Below the pieces are notes generated by a model, which did no database searches, was not told the origin of the DNA, and worked only from the letters and a program-made list of their open reading frames with translations. A DNA stretch of 64,000 bases from Methylomonas sp. UP202 (lineage in GTDB: Bacteria; Pseudomonadota; Gammaproteobacteria; Methylococcales; Methylomonadaceae). The position numbers were made by a program, and so were the translations under genes. Location of the stretch: NCBI RefSeq assembly GCF_029910655.1, contig NZ_CP123897.1:1860001-1924000 (forward strand). The letters are read 5' to 3'. Numbering within the stretch: the stretch's first letter is position 1; each line of letters starts with the position of its first letter. Shown here one piece after another: positions 18,124-27,955 of this stretch.

Positions 18124-18627
18124 ATGGCGACGGAATTGCTGACGAGTGAAGCCTTGTCCCTGCTTTATCGCGAGCACCACTCCTGGCTGCTGGGGTGGCT
18201 GAATAAGCGTGTGCAATGTCGCTTGCAAGCCGAAGATCATGCGCACGATACTTTTGTACGGGTGATGGCATCGGGTCGCACACTGGATTTGGACGAACCC
18301 AGGCCTTACCTCGCTACCATTGCCAAAAATTTACTGATAAACCATTGGCGGCGCGCCACCATTGAACAAGTGTATTTGGAACGCCTGTCGGCACTTCCTG
18401 AAGCCACTTCGCTGTCATTGGAAGAAAATGCCATCATTCTGGAAACGCTACAAGAAATCGATGGACTGCTTAATCGCTTACCGGTAAAGGCACGCAAGGC
18501 ATTTTTTATGTCCCAGATCGATGGACTTACCTACGTCGAAATCGCCGAAAAACTTAGCGTCAGCGACCGCATGGTTAGAAAGTACATGGTACAAGCCATG
18601 GTGCTCTGCCTGAGCGTGGAGTTCTAA
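18124..18627 (+). CDS. FecI-like ECF sigma factor (set 2)
   Basis: A 167-residue ECF sigma factor. Region 2 covers about 15-80 (LLYREHHSWLLGWLNKRV, AEDHAHDTFVRVM, ATIAKNLLINHWRR), and region 4 about 105-160 (KARKAFFMSQIDGLTYVEIA, then LSVSDRMVRKYMVQAM). A clear ribosome site AGGAG lies eight bases before the ATG. The FecR-like gene begins 6 bp after the stop, so the two are one transcript. It should drive the receptor gene at 20263. Base composition is lower in GC than set 1. Confidence 0.88.
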   Translation: MATELLTSEALSLLYREHHSWLLGWLNKRVQCRLQAEDHAHDTFVRVMASGRTLDLDEPRPYLATIAKNLLINHWRRATIEQVYLERLSALPEATSLSLEENAIILETLQEIDGLLNRLPVKARKAFFMSQIDGLTYVEIAEKLSVSDRMVRKYMVQAMVLCLSVEF

Positions 18628-18633
18628 CCGCAC

Positions 18634-19608
18634 ATGTCGTCCGAAAATCGACAAAAAATCCATCCCCGCGTCGTGGCGGAGGCAGCTGAGTGGTTTATGG
18701 TTCTGAGCTCCGGCAACGTTCGTCCTGACGAAACCGCACAGTGGCAAGCCTGGTTGTCTTCGCACCCGGATCATCGAATGGCTTGGGCCAGAGTTGAGTT
18801 TTATACCGACAAATTTAAATCGCTGCCGCCACAAGCCGCCTTCGCCGCAACAGAAGCGTTAAATGCCCCCAATCTCAATCGAAGACGCCTGCTGTTGAGC
18901 ATGGCCCTATTGGGTGTGGCCGGATTGTCAGGTTGGCAAATTTCTCGAGGCCGGTATTGGCAGGAATGGTCGGCCGATCAACATACAGCGCTCGGCGAAA
19001 GTAAAACCGTCAGCCTGGCCGACGGCTCCAGTGTCGTTCTGGATAGCGGCAGCGCGGTTAACGTCGATTTCTCGGTTAATTTGCGCCGGCTGCAGTTGGT
19101 TAAAGGGGAAATTTACATCGAAACAGCACCCGATACCGTTGGTTGGAAACGGCCGTTTGTCGTGGATACGCTGGAAGGCAGGGTACAGGCGCTCGGCACC
19201 CGCTTCAGCGTCAGCCAGCAGCAAAACCGAACCCAGGTTGCCGTGTTTCAAGATGGTGTAGAAATCCAACCAGCCGATGCAATTTCCGCCAAACAAACCC
19301 TAGTTGCAGGTCAACAAGTTCAGTTTGCGTCAAGCCGCATCGAGCCGATACACCGACACAACCAGAATAAACCGGCTTGGACTGAAGGCTTCATCGTCGC
19401 CGACGATTTGCCGCTCAGCGAGTTTTTGCTGCAACTCAGCCGTTACCGACCAGGCTACATCACCTGCGCTACGGAGATTGCTGATTTACGGATCATCGGT
19501 TCATACCCGCTAAAAGACACCGATAGAATTCTGGCTTTTCTGGAGGCTAACCTGCCGGTCAAGCTCTCACATCCGCTACCTTTCTGGGTTAAAGTCCTGC
19601 CGCGTTAA
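18634..19608 (+). CDS. FecR-like anti-sigma/signal transducer (set 2)
   Basis: A 324-residue protein with the cytoplasmic DUF4880 region (AEWFMVLSSGNVRPDETAQW, HRMAWARVEFY), a membrane segment near residues 88-105 (LLLSMALLGVAGLSGW), the periplasmic FecR domain (TALGESKTVSLADGSSVVLD, VQALGTRFSVSQQQ) and a C-terminal receptor-contact region. It lies directly after its sigma factor. Its 3' end abuts a decayed antitoxin gene on the other strand, which separates it from its receptor gene by about 650 bp. Confidence 0.87.
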   Translation: MSSENRQKIHPRVVAEAAEWFMVLSSGNVRPDETAQWQAWLSSHPDHRMAWARVEFYTDKFKSLPPQAAFAATEALNAPNLNRRRLLLSMALLGVAGLSGWQISRGRYWQEWSADQHTALGESKTVSLADGSSVVLDSGSAVNVDFSVNLRRLQLVKGEIYIETAPDTVGWKRPFVVDTLEGRVQALGTRFSVSQQQNRTQVAVFQDGVEIQPADAISAKQTLVAGQQVQFASSRIEPIHRHNQNKPAWTEGFIVADDLPLSEFLLQLSRYRPGYITCATEIADLRIIGSYPLKDTDRILAFLEANLPVKLSHPLPFWVKVLPR

Positions 19609-19989
19609 TCATCCCTGCACCTCATCTAATGAATAAATGTGTTCTTCACCTTTGCGTACGCGTTCCAACACGCCGGCGGCCAAGTAATAATCTTCCATAT
19701 CGTTCAACCTAAAAAGGGCAGTTGGCGTGTATTGCGGGCCGTTCGTGCTGAGCAACGTCGAAGCATGGACGGCTCGCAATACACTCACCAAACGGGTGAA
19801 TGAAAAATCCCGCGCGCCCTTCGACAAGCTCAGGACGAACGGGATTTTTCATCGCCAAACCGCTCTTTTTAGGTTCAATCCTTTTTCGATGATTTCTCGT
19901 AAATAAAATGCCTTCGTACGCCCGGTTTGGCCTGCCAAATAATCAAGCCGTTGTTCAATTTCCGGAGAAAGTCTTATTGAGGTAGCCAT
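19609..19989 (-). pseudogene. RelB/TraY-type ribbon-helix-helix antitoxin gene split by a MITE
   Basis: Reading from the ATG at 19989, the first 39 codons give a ribbon-helix-helix antitoxin N-terminus (MATSIRLSPEIEQRLDYLAG, then RTKAFYLREIIEKGLN). The remainder (DMEDYYLAAGVLERVRKGEE, then HIYSLDEVQG) resumes in the same frame at about 19702, after a 166-bp inserted element plus a 5-bp duplication. The inserted element supplies a stop codon soon after the junction. The C-terminus is also shorter than usual, and no RelE/ParE-type toxin follows because the FecR gene lies there. The gene is therefore a dead remnant of a toxin-antitoxin pair. Confidence 0.75.
19708..19873. mobile_element. MITE family 2, inserted in the antitoxin gene
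   Basis: A 166-bp element with terminal inverted repeats beginning CCTAAAAAGGGCAGTTGGCG at the left and ending as the complement of CCTAAAAAGAGCGGTTTGGCG-like sequence at the right. It is flanked by a 5-bp direct duplication TTCAA (19703-19707 and 19874-19878). Inside it is a palindromic stretch containing CCCTTCGACAAGCTCAGGAC. It has no transposase gene. Removing the element plus one TTCAA restores a continuous antitoxin frame, which supports the stated boundaries. Confidence 0.8.
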
Positions 19990-20262
19990 TTCAAATCCCC
20001 TTTGCGTCAACTATTAAATGCGTGTAATCAATGTATCACGCAAGCTCGGAAGCATCTGGCATCGCCGTTCAAGTGGATGGGAAAGTTGTAGACGGTGCTC
20101 GACACTGGCTCGCCAAGCGCATTGTTGCTTAAAAAGCGGATTATTTTTCCATCTAAAAACAATCCGTTAAAAAATTTATTAAATTTTTTTCAATTTGCAG
20201 TTCCGGTTTTTCCTCGCTCGTTTGTATTAGTTAATGAAAACACCACAAATGGAGAAAAACCG

Positions 20263-22719
20263 ATGTCAAACACACACCACCGCTGCGATCCAGGCTTTCG
20301 TTCATCCCGATTGAGCCACGTTATACAGGGAATTCTATTGGCTTCAGCGCTGACCGCTTCAGTCGTAGCGCAGGGAGAAGAAATAACCAACAGGAAAAGC
20401 TACCACATCAGCGGCGGCTCCTTGGGACAAGCACTTAGCCAGTTTGCGCGTGATGCCGGCATTCTGTTTACCGGGGAATCCAAATTGACCGACGGCAAAA
20501 CCAGCAAGGGACTGGACGGCGAGTACACCGTCGAAGAAGGCTTTAGAAAACTCCTCGCGGGAAGTGGTTTGACGTATACCATCACGGACGATAACGCGGT
20601 AGCGATCAAGGTTGCGGAACCTGGGAGCGATGCGGCATCGACTTTGCCGGCTGTTAAAGTGGTTAGTACTAAAGTAGGCTACGACTCAACCGATCCTTAT
20701 ACTAAGGATTACTCCGTCCCTCTTTCCAGCGCCGCCAGTAAGACGGAAATGGCATTGATGGAAACGCCGGTCAATATCCAGATTGTGCCTCGCACCATCA
20801 TGGATGACCAGCAAGATATCGAAATCACCGAAGCTTTAAGTAGAAATGTCAGCGGTGTACAAAGGAGCATGGATTACGGCGATCTGTACGAAAACTTTAA
20901 TATCCGGGGATTCAGCACCAATTTTTCCACCTATCGTAATGGGTTGCGGCGTTATACCAACTATTCCGATCCTGCGAACATCGAGCAAGTAGAGGTTATT
21001 AAAGGCCCGGCAGCGGTGCTTTACGGGCAAATTCAACCCGGCGGCATGGTCAACGTCGTCACCAAACAAGCTCTGGATAAACCCTATTACTCTCTGCAGC
21101 AACAATTCGGTTCCTACGACCAATATCGTACGACGGCTGCGGCCACCGGCCCCATCGACGACGCTAAGACACTGAAATATCGGTTCGACGCGTCCTACCA
21201 GGATTTAAGCTCGTTCAAGAAATACGTGGGGGACGAGCGGGTATTTATCGCGCCCAAACTGAGTTGGACGCCTAATGACCGATTCGAGGCCAATGCCGAG
21301 TTGGAGTTCAAGCACGATAAACGTGTGAATGACAACGGAATACCGACGATTGGTAATCGTCCGGCGCCGGTAGCATTTAATACCTACCTTGGCGATGTGG
21401 CGAAAGGCCCCACCATGAATTCCGTGCTGACGGCATTTGATTGGTCTTACAAATTTAATAACCAATGGAAAGTGACGAACCGGTTTATGCACGAGGATTG
21501 GGATATCAATTATTTCGACCTTCAGCCTCAATATATGCTCAACGCTACAATGTTAAGGCGATTTCCAATAACTGGCGTGGCCTATCATGATACTTATGGA
21601 ACCAACCTGGATTTAATTGGAAATGTCGAGTTGTTCAACACAAAACACGAATTGTTAATCGGCGGCGATTTCTCGAGAAGAACCCGAAAAGCCGATAAAA
21701 ACCGATTCGCGTGTTGTAACGGGAACAACACCGGCGGAACGGTTGATATCTACAACCCGGCTTATAATACCGTTGACTTGGCCGCTATTTATTCTTCGCC
21801 TTACGACTATGCGGTGAGAGAGAAAGAAGAATGGTTTGGCGTGTATTTTCAAGATCATATTACCTTGTTTGAAAAGCTCCATATCTTGGGCGGCGGCCGC
21901 TACGATTGGGCAACTTTTGGACGAGGCTCCGATTTTGCTACGGGTAGCTATGATGTGGCGAGCGCCAATTATAAAAGCACTGACAATCAAAAGTTCAGTC
22001 CGCGGGTTGGTATTTTGTATCAGCCGATGTCATGGCTTTCTGTTTACGGTAACTATACCGAATCCCTTGGTAGTGCAAATACCGGAATGGTCTATGGGAA
22101 CCAATCCATTAAGCCTGAAATTGGTGAACAATTCGAGGCCGGCTTTAAAACAGAATTTTTCGATCAGAGACTAAGCAGCACCGTATCTTTCTATCATCTG
22201 ACAAAACAGAATATCCAGCTTTCTGATCCTATTCATACCGGTTTCACCGTGACAGCCGGAGAGGCTCGAAGCCAAGGAATTGAGGCCGACCTTAAGGGGC
22301 GTGTCACCGATGATTTAAATCTGATCTTAACCTATGCCTATACGGATGCCAGAATAACTAAGAATGGTGAAAATTCCGATGAGGCATTGGGGAAGCGTCT
22401 AATAAATGTGCCGGAGCATCAGGCAAGCTTATGGGGAACCTATCAATTTACCCCGGAATTTAAAGCGGGTATCGGCGGAGTTTTAGTGGGTTCGAGAGCG
22501 GGGCAAACATGGAGTGATTTAGAGTTACCAGGTTATGCGCGAATGGACATGATGGCAGCTTATGTTAAGCCGATTGGTAAAACTCGCCTAACCACGCAAT
22601 TAAATATCAATAATGTGCTCGACAAAGAATATTATGCCGGTGCGACTCAACAAGGGGCAAGTAATACTATTACCGGTAATCCTATTACCGTAATGGGATC
22701 GTTGAAATTGGAATATTAA
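20263..22719 (+). CDS. TonB-dependent siderophore receptor with STN domain (set 2)
   Basis: An 818-residue outer-membrane receptor and transducer. The ATG at 20263 is chosen over earlier in-frame starts because GGAGA lies seven bases before it and a normal signal peptide follows (ending near VAQGEEI). The STN domain is at about 50-115 (SLGQALSQFARDAGILFTGE). The plug starts near 165 (ETPVNIQIVPRTIMDDQ) and carries VIKGPAAVLYGQIQPGG, and the barrel ends at the aromatic terminus GSLKLEY. An unusual pair of adjacent Cys (CCNG) lies in a predicted extracellular loop around residue 485. It belongs with the sigma/FecR pair upstream and the PepSY gene downstream. Confidence 0.92.
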   Translation: MSNTHHRCDPGFRSSRLSHVIQGILLASALTASVVAQGEEITNRKSYHISGGSLGQALSQFARDAGILFTGESKLTDGKTSKGLDGEYTVEEGFRKLLAGSGLTYTITDDNAVAIKVAEPGSDAASTLPAVKVVSTKVGYDSTDPYTKDYSVPLSSAASKTEMALMETPVNIQIVPRTIMDDQQDIEITEALSRNVSGVQRSMDYGDLYENFNIRGFSTNFSTYRNGLRRYTNYSDPANIEQVEVIKGPAAVLYGQIQPGGMVNVVTKQALDKPYYSLQQQFGSYDQYRTTAAATGPIDDAKTLKYRFDASYQDLSSFKKYVGDERVFIAPKLSWTPNDRFEANAELEFKHDKRVNDNGIPTIGNRPAPVAFNTYLGDVAKGPTMNSVLTAFDWSYKFNNQWKVTNRFMHEDWDINYFDLQPQYMLNATMLRRFPITGVAYHDTYGTNLDLIGNVELFNTKHELLIGGDFSRRTRKADKNRFACCNGNNTGGTVDIYNPAYNTVDLAAIYSSPYDYAVREKEEWFGVYFQDHITLFEKLHILGGGRYDWATFGRGSDFATGSYDVASANYKSTDNQKFSPRVGILYQPMSWLSVYGNYTESLGSANTGMVYGNQSIKPEIGEQFEAGFKTEFFDQRLSSTVSFYHLTKQNIQLSDPIHTGFTVTAGEARSQGIEADLKGRVTDDLNLILTYAYTDARITKNGENSDEALGKRLINVPEHQASLWGTYQFTPEFKAGIGGVLVGSRAGQTWSDLELPGYARMDMMAAYVKPIGKTRLTTQLNINNVLDKEYYAGATQQGASNTITGNPITVMGSLKLEY

Positions 22720-22819
22720 CTGAATCCAAAGTGCCGGTATTTGTAACCCGGTAAGTTGGGTTTGCGTAGGTTTGGCTTCCTTAAGTCAGCCGAGCCTACC
22801 TTACTTCTTGAGCTATTTT

Positions 22820-24022
22820 ATGGCTAATAAATTACAGCGCCGTCATTTCTCAATTTTGTTTTTAGCTAAAAATCTCCGTAAATTTTGGCTAAATCTGCAT
22901 TTAATGCTGGCACTTAGCGTGGGGTTTGTGTTTGTTATTTTTGGGCTAACCGGTTCTTTTAATATTTTTTATTACGAACTCAACGAACTCGGGTTGCCAG
23001 CGATAAAGCAAAGCAGCCAGGATCTACGCAGTTTGGACGATGTAATGCAAACGGTTAAGGCGGCTAATCCCCAACGAAATGGCGGTTGGGCCATCGTTTT
23101 ACCGGGTTATTTAAGTGATTATCTTTGGATTGAGTATCCAAAGCCCGAAGAAACTCAGGACGAGTTATTTGCGCCATTGGAAATTCTGGTAAATCCCTAT
23201 ACTAGTGAAATTATTGATCAGCATTTTTGGGGGCAAACCTTATTTAGTCTGATTTACGAACTACACGCTGATTTTATGATGGGTAAAATCGGCAAGGAAG
23301 TCGGCGAACTGGCTTTTAAAGTGGTGTGTTTCTTTGGCATATTTCTGTTTATTAGCTGTTTATCTGGCTTATATTTATGGTGGCCACGCACTGGTAAATT
23401 CAAACAGGCATTGTCCATAAAACCCAATGCCAGCCGAGAGCGTTACTACTTTGATTTACACAAGATTACTGGATTTTATAGCTCGGTATTATTGCTGATT
23501 CTGGCATTTACCGGCTTTGCCTTTAGCTATAAAGACTACGTTACACCGCTAGTGTCGGTATTTTCACCCATCAAAAAAGACCACTTAAAAAATCCGCCTC
23601 TTAAATCGGAGGTATTGGATTCAGTTTCGCCTATTTCCATCACTCAAGCTGTAGCGATTGCCGACCAAGTTTTTCCCGGCGCGGAATTGCGCGGAGTGAA
23701 TACGCCGGATGGCAAAGAAGGCGTGTATATGGTGGCCAAAAGGCAAGCGGGAGAAGCCAATCGCAAACGCCCCCGGAGCAAGGTCTGGATCGATCAATAC
23801 AGCGGCAAGGTGCTGGCAATCCAAGATCCGAATCAATTTACCGCCGGCGAGACGTTTATGAATATCTTGTGGCCTTTACATGACGGGCAGATTTTAGGAC
23901 TTACAGGCCGTATCTTATGGTGTCTCGTCGGCTTTGCGCCGCTGATTTTATATATCACTGGCATTTTACGCTGGCTGCAAAAACGCCGCGTAGCGGACAA
24001 GAAGCTGGCCAAGGGGGCGTAG
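22820..24022 (+). CDS. PepSY-associated TM helix protein (PiuB-like), set 2
   Basis: A 400-residue inner-membrane protein with the same layout as those at 4863 and 11036: FWLNLHLMLALSVGFVFVIF at the first helix, RYYFDLHKITGFYSSVLLLI in the middle, and LHDGQILGLTGRILWCLVGF near the end. It starts 100 bp after the receptor stop, so it is probably in the same transcript. The ATG at 22820 is preferred to a TTG at 22772; neither has a strong ribosome site. Likely role: handling of iron-siderophore complexes in the periplasm or at the inner membrane. Confidence 0.84.
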   Translation: MANKLQRRHFSILFLAKNLRKFWLNLHLMLALSVGFVFVIFGLTGSFNIFYYELNELGLPAIKQSSQDLRSLDDVMQTVKAANPQRNGGWAIVLPGYLSDYLWIEYPKPEETQDELFAPLEILVNPYTSEIIDQHFWGQTLFSLIYELHADFMMGKIGKEVGELAFKVVCFFGIFLFISCLSGLYLWWPRTGKFKQALSIKPNASRERYYFDLHKITGFYSSVLLLILAFTGFAFSYKDYVTPLVSVFSPIKKDHLKNPPLKSEVLDSVSPISITQAVAIADQVFPGAELRGVNTPDGKEGVYMVAKRQAGEANRKRPRSKVWIDQYSGKVLAIQDPNQFTAGETFMNILWPLHDGQILGLTGRILWCLVGFAPLILYITGILRWLQKRRVADKKLAKGA

Positions 24023-24197
24023 GTTGAGGTTACGATAGGAACCCCAACACGACAACCTTTAAGCCACTAGCCAAACAGAAAAGCGAGATCTCGCGACCAA
24101 ATAAAACCATCGGCAAGCAGCAAAGGCCGAACCGGTTAAAAATGTTGGGGTTTGTTACCTTATCCCAGCCTAAGGTCCTAACCGGCTACTTGAACGG

Positions 24198-26696
24198 TTA
24201 ATATTGGATATTGACCGACCCCATAAATGTACGTGGTGTGCCAAAATCGGCATTACCGGCGTTAAAACCGACTGGCGCGTTGTAATTGGTAAATAAATTC
24301 GAGGTGTAGTGATTGTCTAATAGGTTGTCGACATTCAACTGGGCGGTGATTTTGCTTTTGCCGACATCGATACTATAAGCCGCTAGTAAACCGACCGTGG
24401 CATAGCCGGGCAATTGGAAGGCGGGGAAGCTGCAACAAGCCGTCACTCCGTCGCGCACGGTCACTCCACCACCCAATTTAAAGCCGCGCATTGTCCCTGC
24501 TTGTAGTTCGTAAGTGCTCCACACGCTGCCAGTATTCCGGGGGACGTTCCAAAAACGCGTGCCGACCGCCTGATAACCGGTTTCCTCGGTTTTGATGATG
24601 CGGGCATCGGTATTTGCGTAAGTACCAATGACCCTCCAACCTGGCAAAATTTCTCCGCTAATGTCCAGTTCCGGCCCACGGCTACGCACCGCTCCAGTCA
24701 AGATGGAAAAGCCGGGGTGGTTGGGGTCTGAGGTTGGGACGTTAGTTTTAGTCAAATCATAATAGGCCAACGTCGCCCGCAAGCGACCGTCGAAAAATTC
24801 GGTTTTGATGCCGCCTTCGTATTGTTCGCCTTCGGTCGGGGGTACCGGTTTATTGTCAGGCGTAAAAGTAAAAGCGGTGTTCACGCCAAAGCTTTCGACA
24901 TAGTTGGCATACAAACTCAGCCAGTTTTCGGCTTGCCATAAAATACCGACGCGAGGCGTGACGGCATCATTGGACTGGACTGAAGGCAAGACAAAGTCAA
25001 AGCTGGGGAAATTAGCGACATGATCCTGATGGAAATTTTGGTAGCGGATACCACCCATGACATGGACGTTATGCGGCAATTTGATTTGATCTTGGATATA
25101 AGCGCCGTATTGGTCGGTGCGGCTGGAATTGATGACCAAAGGGTATAGCGGTTGGGTAAAAGGCGTACCGGGATGCACTGGATTGAGCAGATTTATATTA
25201 GACAGCGGATCGCTGACTGAATTTTTAAACACCGAATCAACCCGATAATAATCGCCGCCTATCAGTAACGTATGATGTAGCCCGGCAGTATCAAAATGGC
25301 CTGTCAAATCCAAGCTGGTGGCGTACGTGTTGTTTTGGGTATCGTAGCTGTTCAATTGTCTAGACACGTCAACGCCATCGGTGGCAATAGGGAAGACAAA
25401 ATGCGGTTGCGCGATATTCTGCTGATTGACGGAAAAATGATGTTTGATAGACCAATCATCATTAAATTGGTGTGACCAATTAAAGCCGCCATAAACGGTT
25501 TCGGTGGTTGATGGCGAATAGCCGCCGTAATTACGGTTGCGCGGTACAGTGAAGATTTTATCGTTATACAGCGGGACGAATCCGGTATCCAAGCCCAGAT
25601 GTTGGTGGTCGTATTCCAGTTCAAGAGTCGCCTGCGTTTGGGAGCTGATGTTCCATTTCAACACGGGGGCCAGAAACACATCTTCTTTACCGTTAAATTC
25701 CCGAAATGTGTTGTTGTTTTGGTAAGACATATTCATCCGGTATAGCAAACGGTCCTGATTGCCGACCGGGCCGGTGGCGTCGATCGTGGTGCGATAGAGA
25801 TCGTAGGAACCAAACTGTTGGCCCAGCGCGTAATACGGTGTCGCCAACGGTTGCTTGGTGACCACGTTGACCATGCCGCCCGGTTCTACTTGTCCGTATA
25901 AAATCGCCGCCGCGCCTTTCAGCACTTCAACGGATTCCACATTCGCCATTTGCCGGTTCGCCCCGCCTTGCTGCAAGCGAAAGCCATTGCGGAAAAAAGT
26001 CTCCGATTCAAAACCGCGGATAAAAAACGATTGGTTGGTGCCGCCGAAGGTGACGTTGCCACTGCCGTTAGAATTGCTCGTGATGCCGCTGACATTTTTC
26101 AAAGCCTGATCCAAGGTAATCACTTGCTGATCCTTCAACACCTGCTTGGAAATCACCTGCACGTTCAACGGGGTTTCCATGATCGGCGTGTCGGTCTTGG
26201 TGCCGGCGGTGGCATTGGGCAACACGTAATTCGGGTTATAAGGATCGGTGGCATCGTATTCGGCCTTGCCGACCACCTTCACCGCAGGCAGCGTGCTGGA
26301 GTCGGCGGGTGCGGGAGGGTTGGTCTGTTCGGCTTTTTCCAGGGTAACGGTGTGGGCGTCGACGAAGCGAAAGCGGTAACCCGTCTCTTGCAACAATTGC
26401 CGTAAGGCTTGTTCCGGCGTCAGATCGCCATCCAGGCCGCGCGTGTTGATGCCGCGGATTTGTTCCGAGTTGAACAGCAGGATCAGTTTGGCTTCCGACG
26501 CGAATTTGGTCAGCGCATTGTTGAGCGATTGCGCGGGGATTTGATAATGCCTGGTTTCCTCGGCTAGCAAGGGTTGGCTGATCAGCATGCTGCCGATCAA
26601 TAACGACACCCGGCCGGCGGCGGTAAACGGGTGTAGGGAATATGGCGATGGGCGTCCTTTAGCTAAGCATTGGTCTGGATAACCGCTGTTGTTCAT
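24198..26696 (-). CDS. TonB-dependent siderophore receptor with STN domain (set 3)
   Basis: An 832-residue receptor and transducer on the minus strand, convergent with set 2. A strong ribosome site (GGAGGAAAG) precedes the ATG. The hydrophobic signal segment lies near residues 26-44. The STN domain is at about 48-120 (SLNNALTKFASEAKLILLFN), the plug includes ETPLNVQVISKQVLKDQQ and VLKGAAAILYGQVEPGG, and the barrel ends GSVNIQY. A CC pair (VTACCSF) lies in a late loop. Its sigma and FecR genes lie upstream on the same strand; no PepSY gene follows on this strand, so it may share the convergent neighbour's. Confidence 0.92.
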   Translation of the reverse strand: MNNSGYPDQCLAKGRPSPYSLHPFTAAGRVSLLIGSMLISQPLLAEETRHYQIPAQSLNNALTKFASEAKLILLFNSEQIRGINTRGLDGDLTPEQALRQLLQETGYRFRFVDAHTVTLEKAEQTNPPAPADSSTLPAVKVVGKAEYDATDPYNPNYVLPNATAGTKTDTPIMETPLNVQVISKQVLKDQQVITLDQALKNVSGITSNSNGSGNVTFGGTNQSFFIRGFESETFFRNGFRLQQGGANRQMANVESVEVLKGAAAILYGQVEPGGMVNVVTKQPLATPYYALGQQFGSYDLYRTTIDATGPVGNQDRLLYRMNMSYQNNNTFREFNGKEDVFLAPVLKWNISSQTQATLELEYDHQHLGLDTGFVPLYNDKIFTVPRNRNYGGYSPSTTETVYGGFNWSHQFNDDWSIKHHFSVNQQNIAQPHFVFPIATDGVDVSRQLNSYDTQNNTYATSLDLTGHFDTAGLHHTLLIGGDYYRVDSVFKNSVSDPLSNINLLNPVHPGTPFTQPLYPLVINSSRTDQYGAYIQDQIKLPHNVHVMGGIRYQNFHQDHVANFPSFDFVLPSVQSNDAVTPRVGILWQAENWLSLYANYVESFGVNTAFTFTPDNKPVPPTEGEQYEGGIKTEFFDGRLRATLAYYDLTKTNVPTSDPNHPGFSILTGAVRSRGPELDISGEILPGWRVIGTYANTDARIIKTEETGYQAVGTRFWNVPRNTGSVWSTYELQAGTMRGFKLGGGVTVRDGVTACCSFPAFQLPGYATVGLLAAYSIDVGKSKITAQLNVDNLLDNHYTSNLFTNYNAPVGFNAGNADFGTPRTFMGSVNIQY

Positions 26697-26872
26697 CTTT
26701 CCTCCGGGTGAATGATATTAATCTCCTTATAAACAACGATTGGCAGAGCAAACCTAGCCAAAAAAAGTGTTGCCCGCATGCATTTGGCCGCTGATCACTA
26801 CTCCTGCACGCTGGTCATGCCGCGGCGATTTTCTGCCGAGATTGAGTGCAGGGAACTGATGGCACGAGATGC

Positions 26873-27892
26873 CTAGCGCTGCAATACCACCCACGGGCCC
26901 AGACGGGTAGCGCGGATGCCTAGGACTTTGTGCAAGGTTTCCAGCACCACATCCGGATTGTCCAGCGGGAATACGCCGGTGACATGTTGCTGTTTCAGCG
27001 TTTCATCGGCGATATAAATCCGCCCCAGGCGGTAGCGTTCCAGTTCGTTAACCAGATCCGCCAGCGGCCGGTCGCTGACGATCAATTGCCGTTGCTGCCA
27101 GGCTTGCGCCAATTCTAAGTCGATCGTTGCCAATGCGCCTGTTTGACCGGGCCGATAGCTCAGTTGCTGGCCCTGCTCGATCCTGATGCCGTCGGCAGTC
27201 TGCCGGCCTGTCGGCAAGGCGAGTACGGCATGTTCTTCCACGATGACCTGAGTCTGGCCGCCGCTTCGGTAGACGTCGAAAACAGTGCCCAAGGCCCGCA
27301 CGTTAAGTTCGCCCGCTTGTACCTGAAACGGATGCGCCGCATCGGCCGCCACCTGAAAACGAGCCTGGCCGTGGTGCAACACGATTTGCCGTACGTCGGC
27401 GTTGAAGTCGACCGAAATCGCGGTATTGGTATTGAGCAGCAGGCGGCTACCGTCCGCCAGTTCGAGTTGGCGCTGTTCGCCGGTGGCCGTATGGTAGTCG
27501 CTAAAATAGTCGGCAAGCAGATGGCTCTGTCTGGGCATGATGGTGAGCACGGCCAACAGCCAAACCGCCGCCATCGCTAGGCCGGAGCCAAACCAATATC
27601 GGCCCCGCGCAGCTTGCCGCGACAGCCGCTCGGGCGGATTTGTCGGTGACGCAGTCTGCGGCGGGAGCGTAACGGCTAATTTTTCGGAATGTGTTACGAC
27701 AACGGCCATCTCGTTCAGGGTGTTTTCCGCTGCGGCGAAGGCTTCGGAATGGCGGTAATCCTGCGACAGCCACTCGGCGAATGCCAGCGTTTCCGCTTCG
27801 CTCAAATCGTCCGAACGCAGGCGCACCAGCCAGCGCACGGCTTGGCGTTTCAAGTCTAAGGCGCTCGGATCGTTGCGGGTCATCGGCGGCAT
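26873..27892 (-). CDS. FecR-like anti-sigma/signal transducer (set 3)
   Basis: A 339-residue protein with an N-terminal sigma-binding DUF4880 region (RWLVRLRSDDLSEAETLAFA, YRHSEAFAAAENTL). One membrane helix lies near residues 103-122 (FGSGLAMAAVWLLAVLTIM), followed by the FecR domain (TATGEQRQLELADGSRLLLN, VRALGTVFDVYRSG) and the C-terminal domain ending GPWVVLQR. It lies 63 bp after the sigma gene and about 175 bp before its receptor, the standard order. The ATG used is the first in-frame start; a second Met three codons in (MTRNDPS) is equally possible. Confidence 0.87.
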   Translation of the reverse strand: MPPMTRNDPSALDLKRQAVRWLVRLRSDDLSEAETLAFAEWLSQDYRHSEAFAAAENTLNEMAVVVTHSEKLAVTLPPQTASPTNPPERLSRQAARGRYWFGSGLAMAAVWLLAVLTIMPRQSHLLADYFSDYHTATGEQRQLELADGSRLLLNTNTAISVDFNADVRQIVLHHGQARFQVAADAAHPFQVQAGELNVRALGTVFDVYRSGGQTQVIVEEHAVLALPTGRQTADGIRIEQGQQLSYRPGQTGALATIDLELAQAWQQRQLIVSDRPLADLVNELERYRLGRIYIADETLKQQHVTGVFPLDNPDVVLETLHKVLGIRATRLGPWVVLQR

Positions 27893-27955
27893 TCGACTGC
27901 CGAAAAGGGCGGCAGGGACTCGATACCTGCAAGTAGGGTGTGATCTGTATCCATA

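Noticed and set aside
20041-20131. Short frame ending AKRIVA before TonB receptor 2 as a gene fragment
   Set aside because: Only ~25 codons look protein-like and no family could be assigned.
26700-26730. Fur-box-like AATGATATTAATC before TonB receptor 3
   Set aside because: The match to the palindromic Fur consensus is too partial to call.
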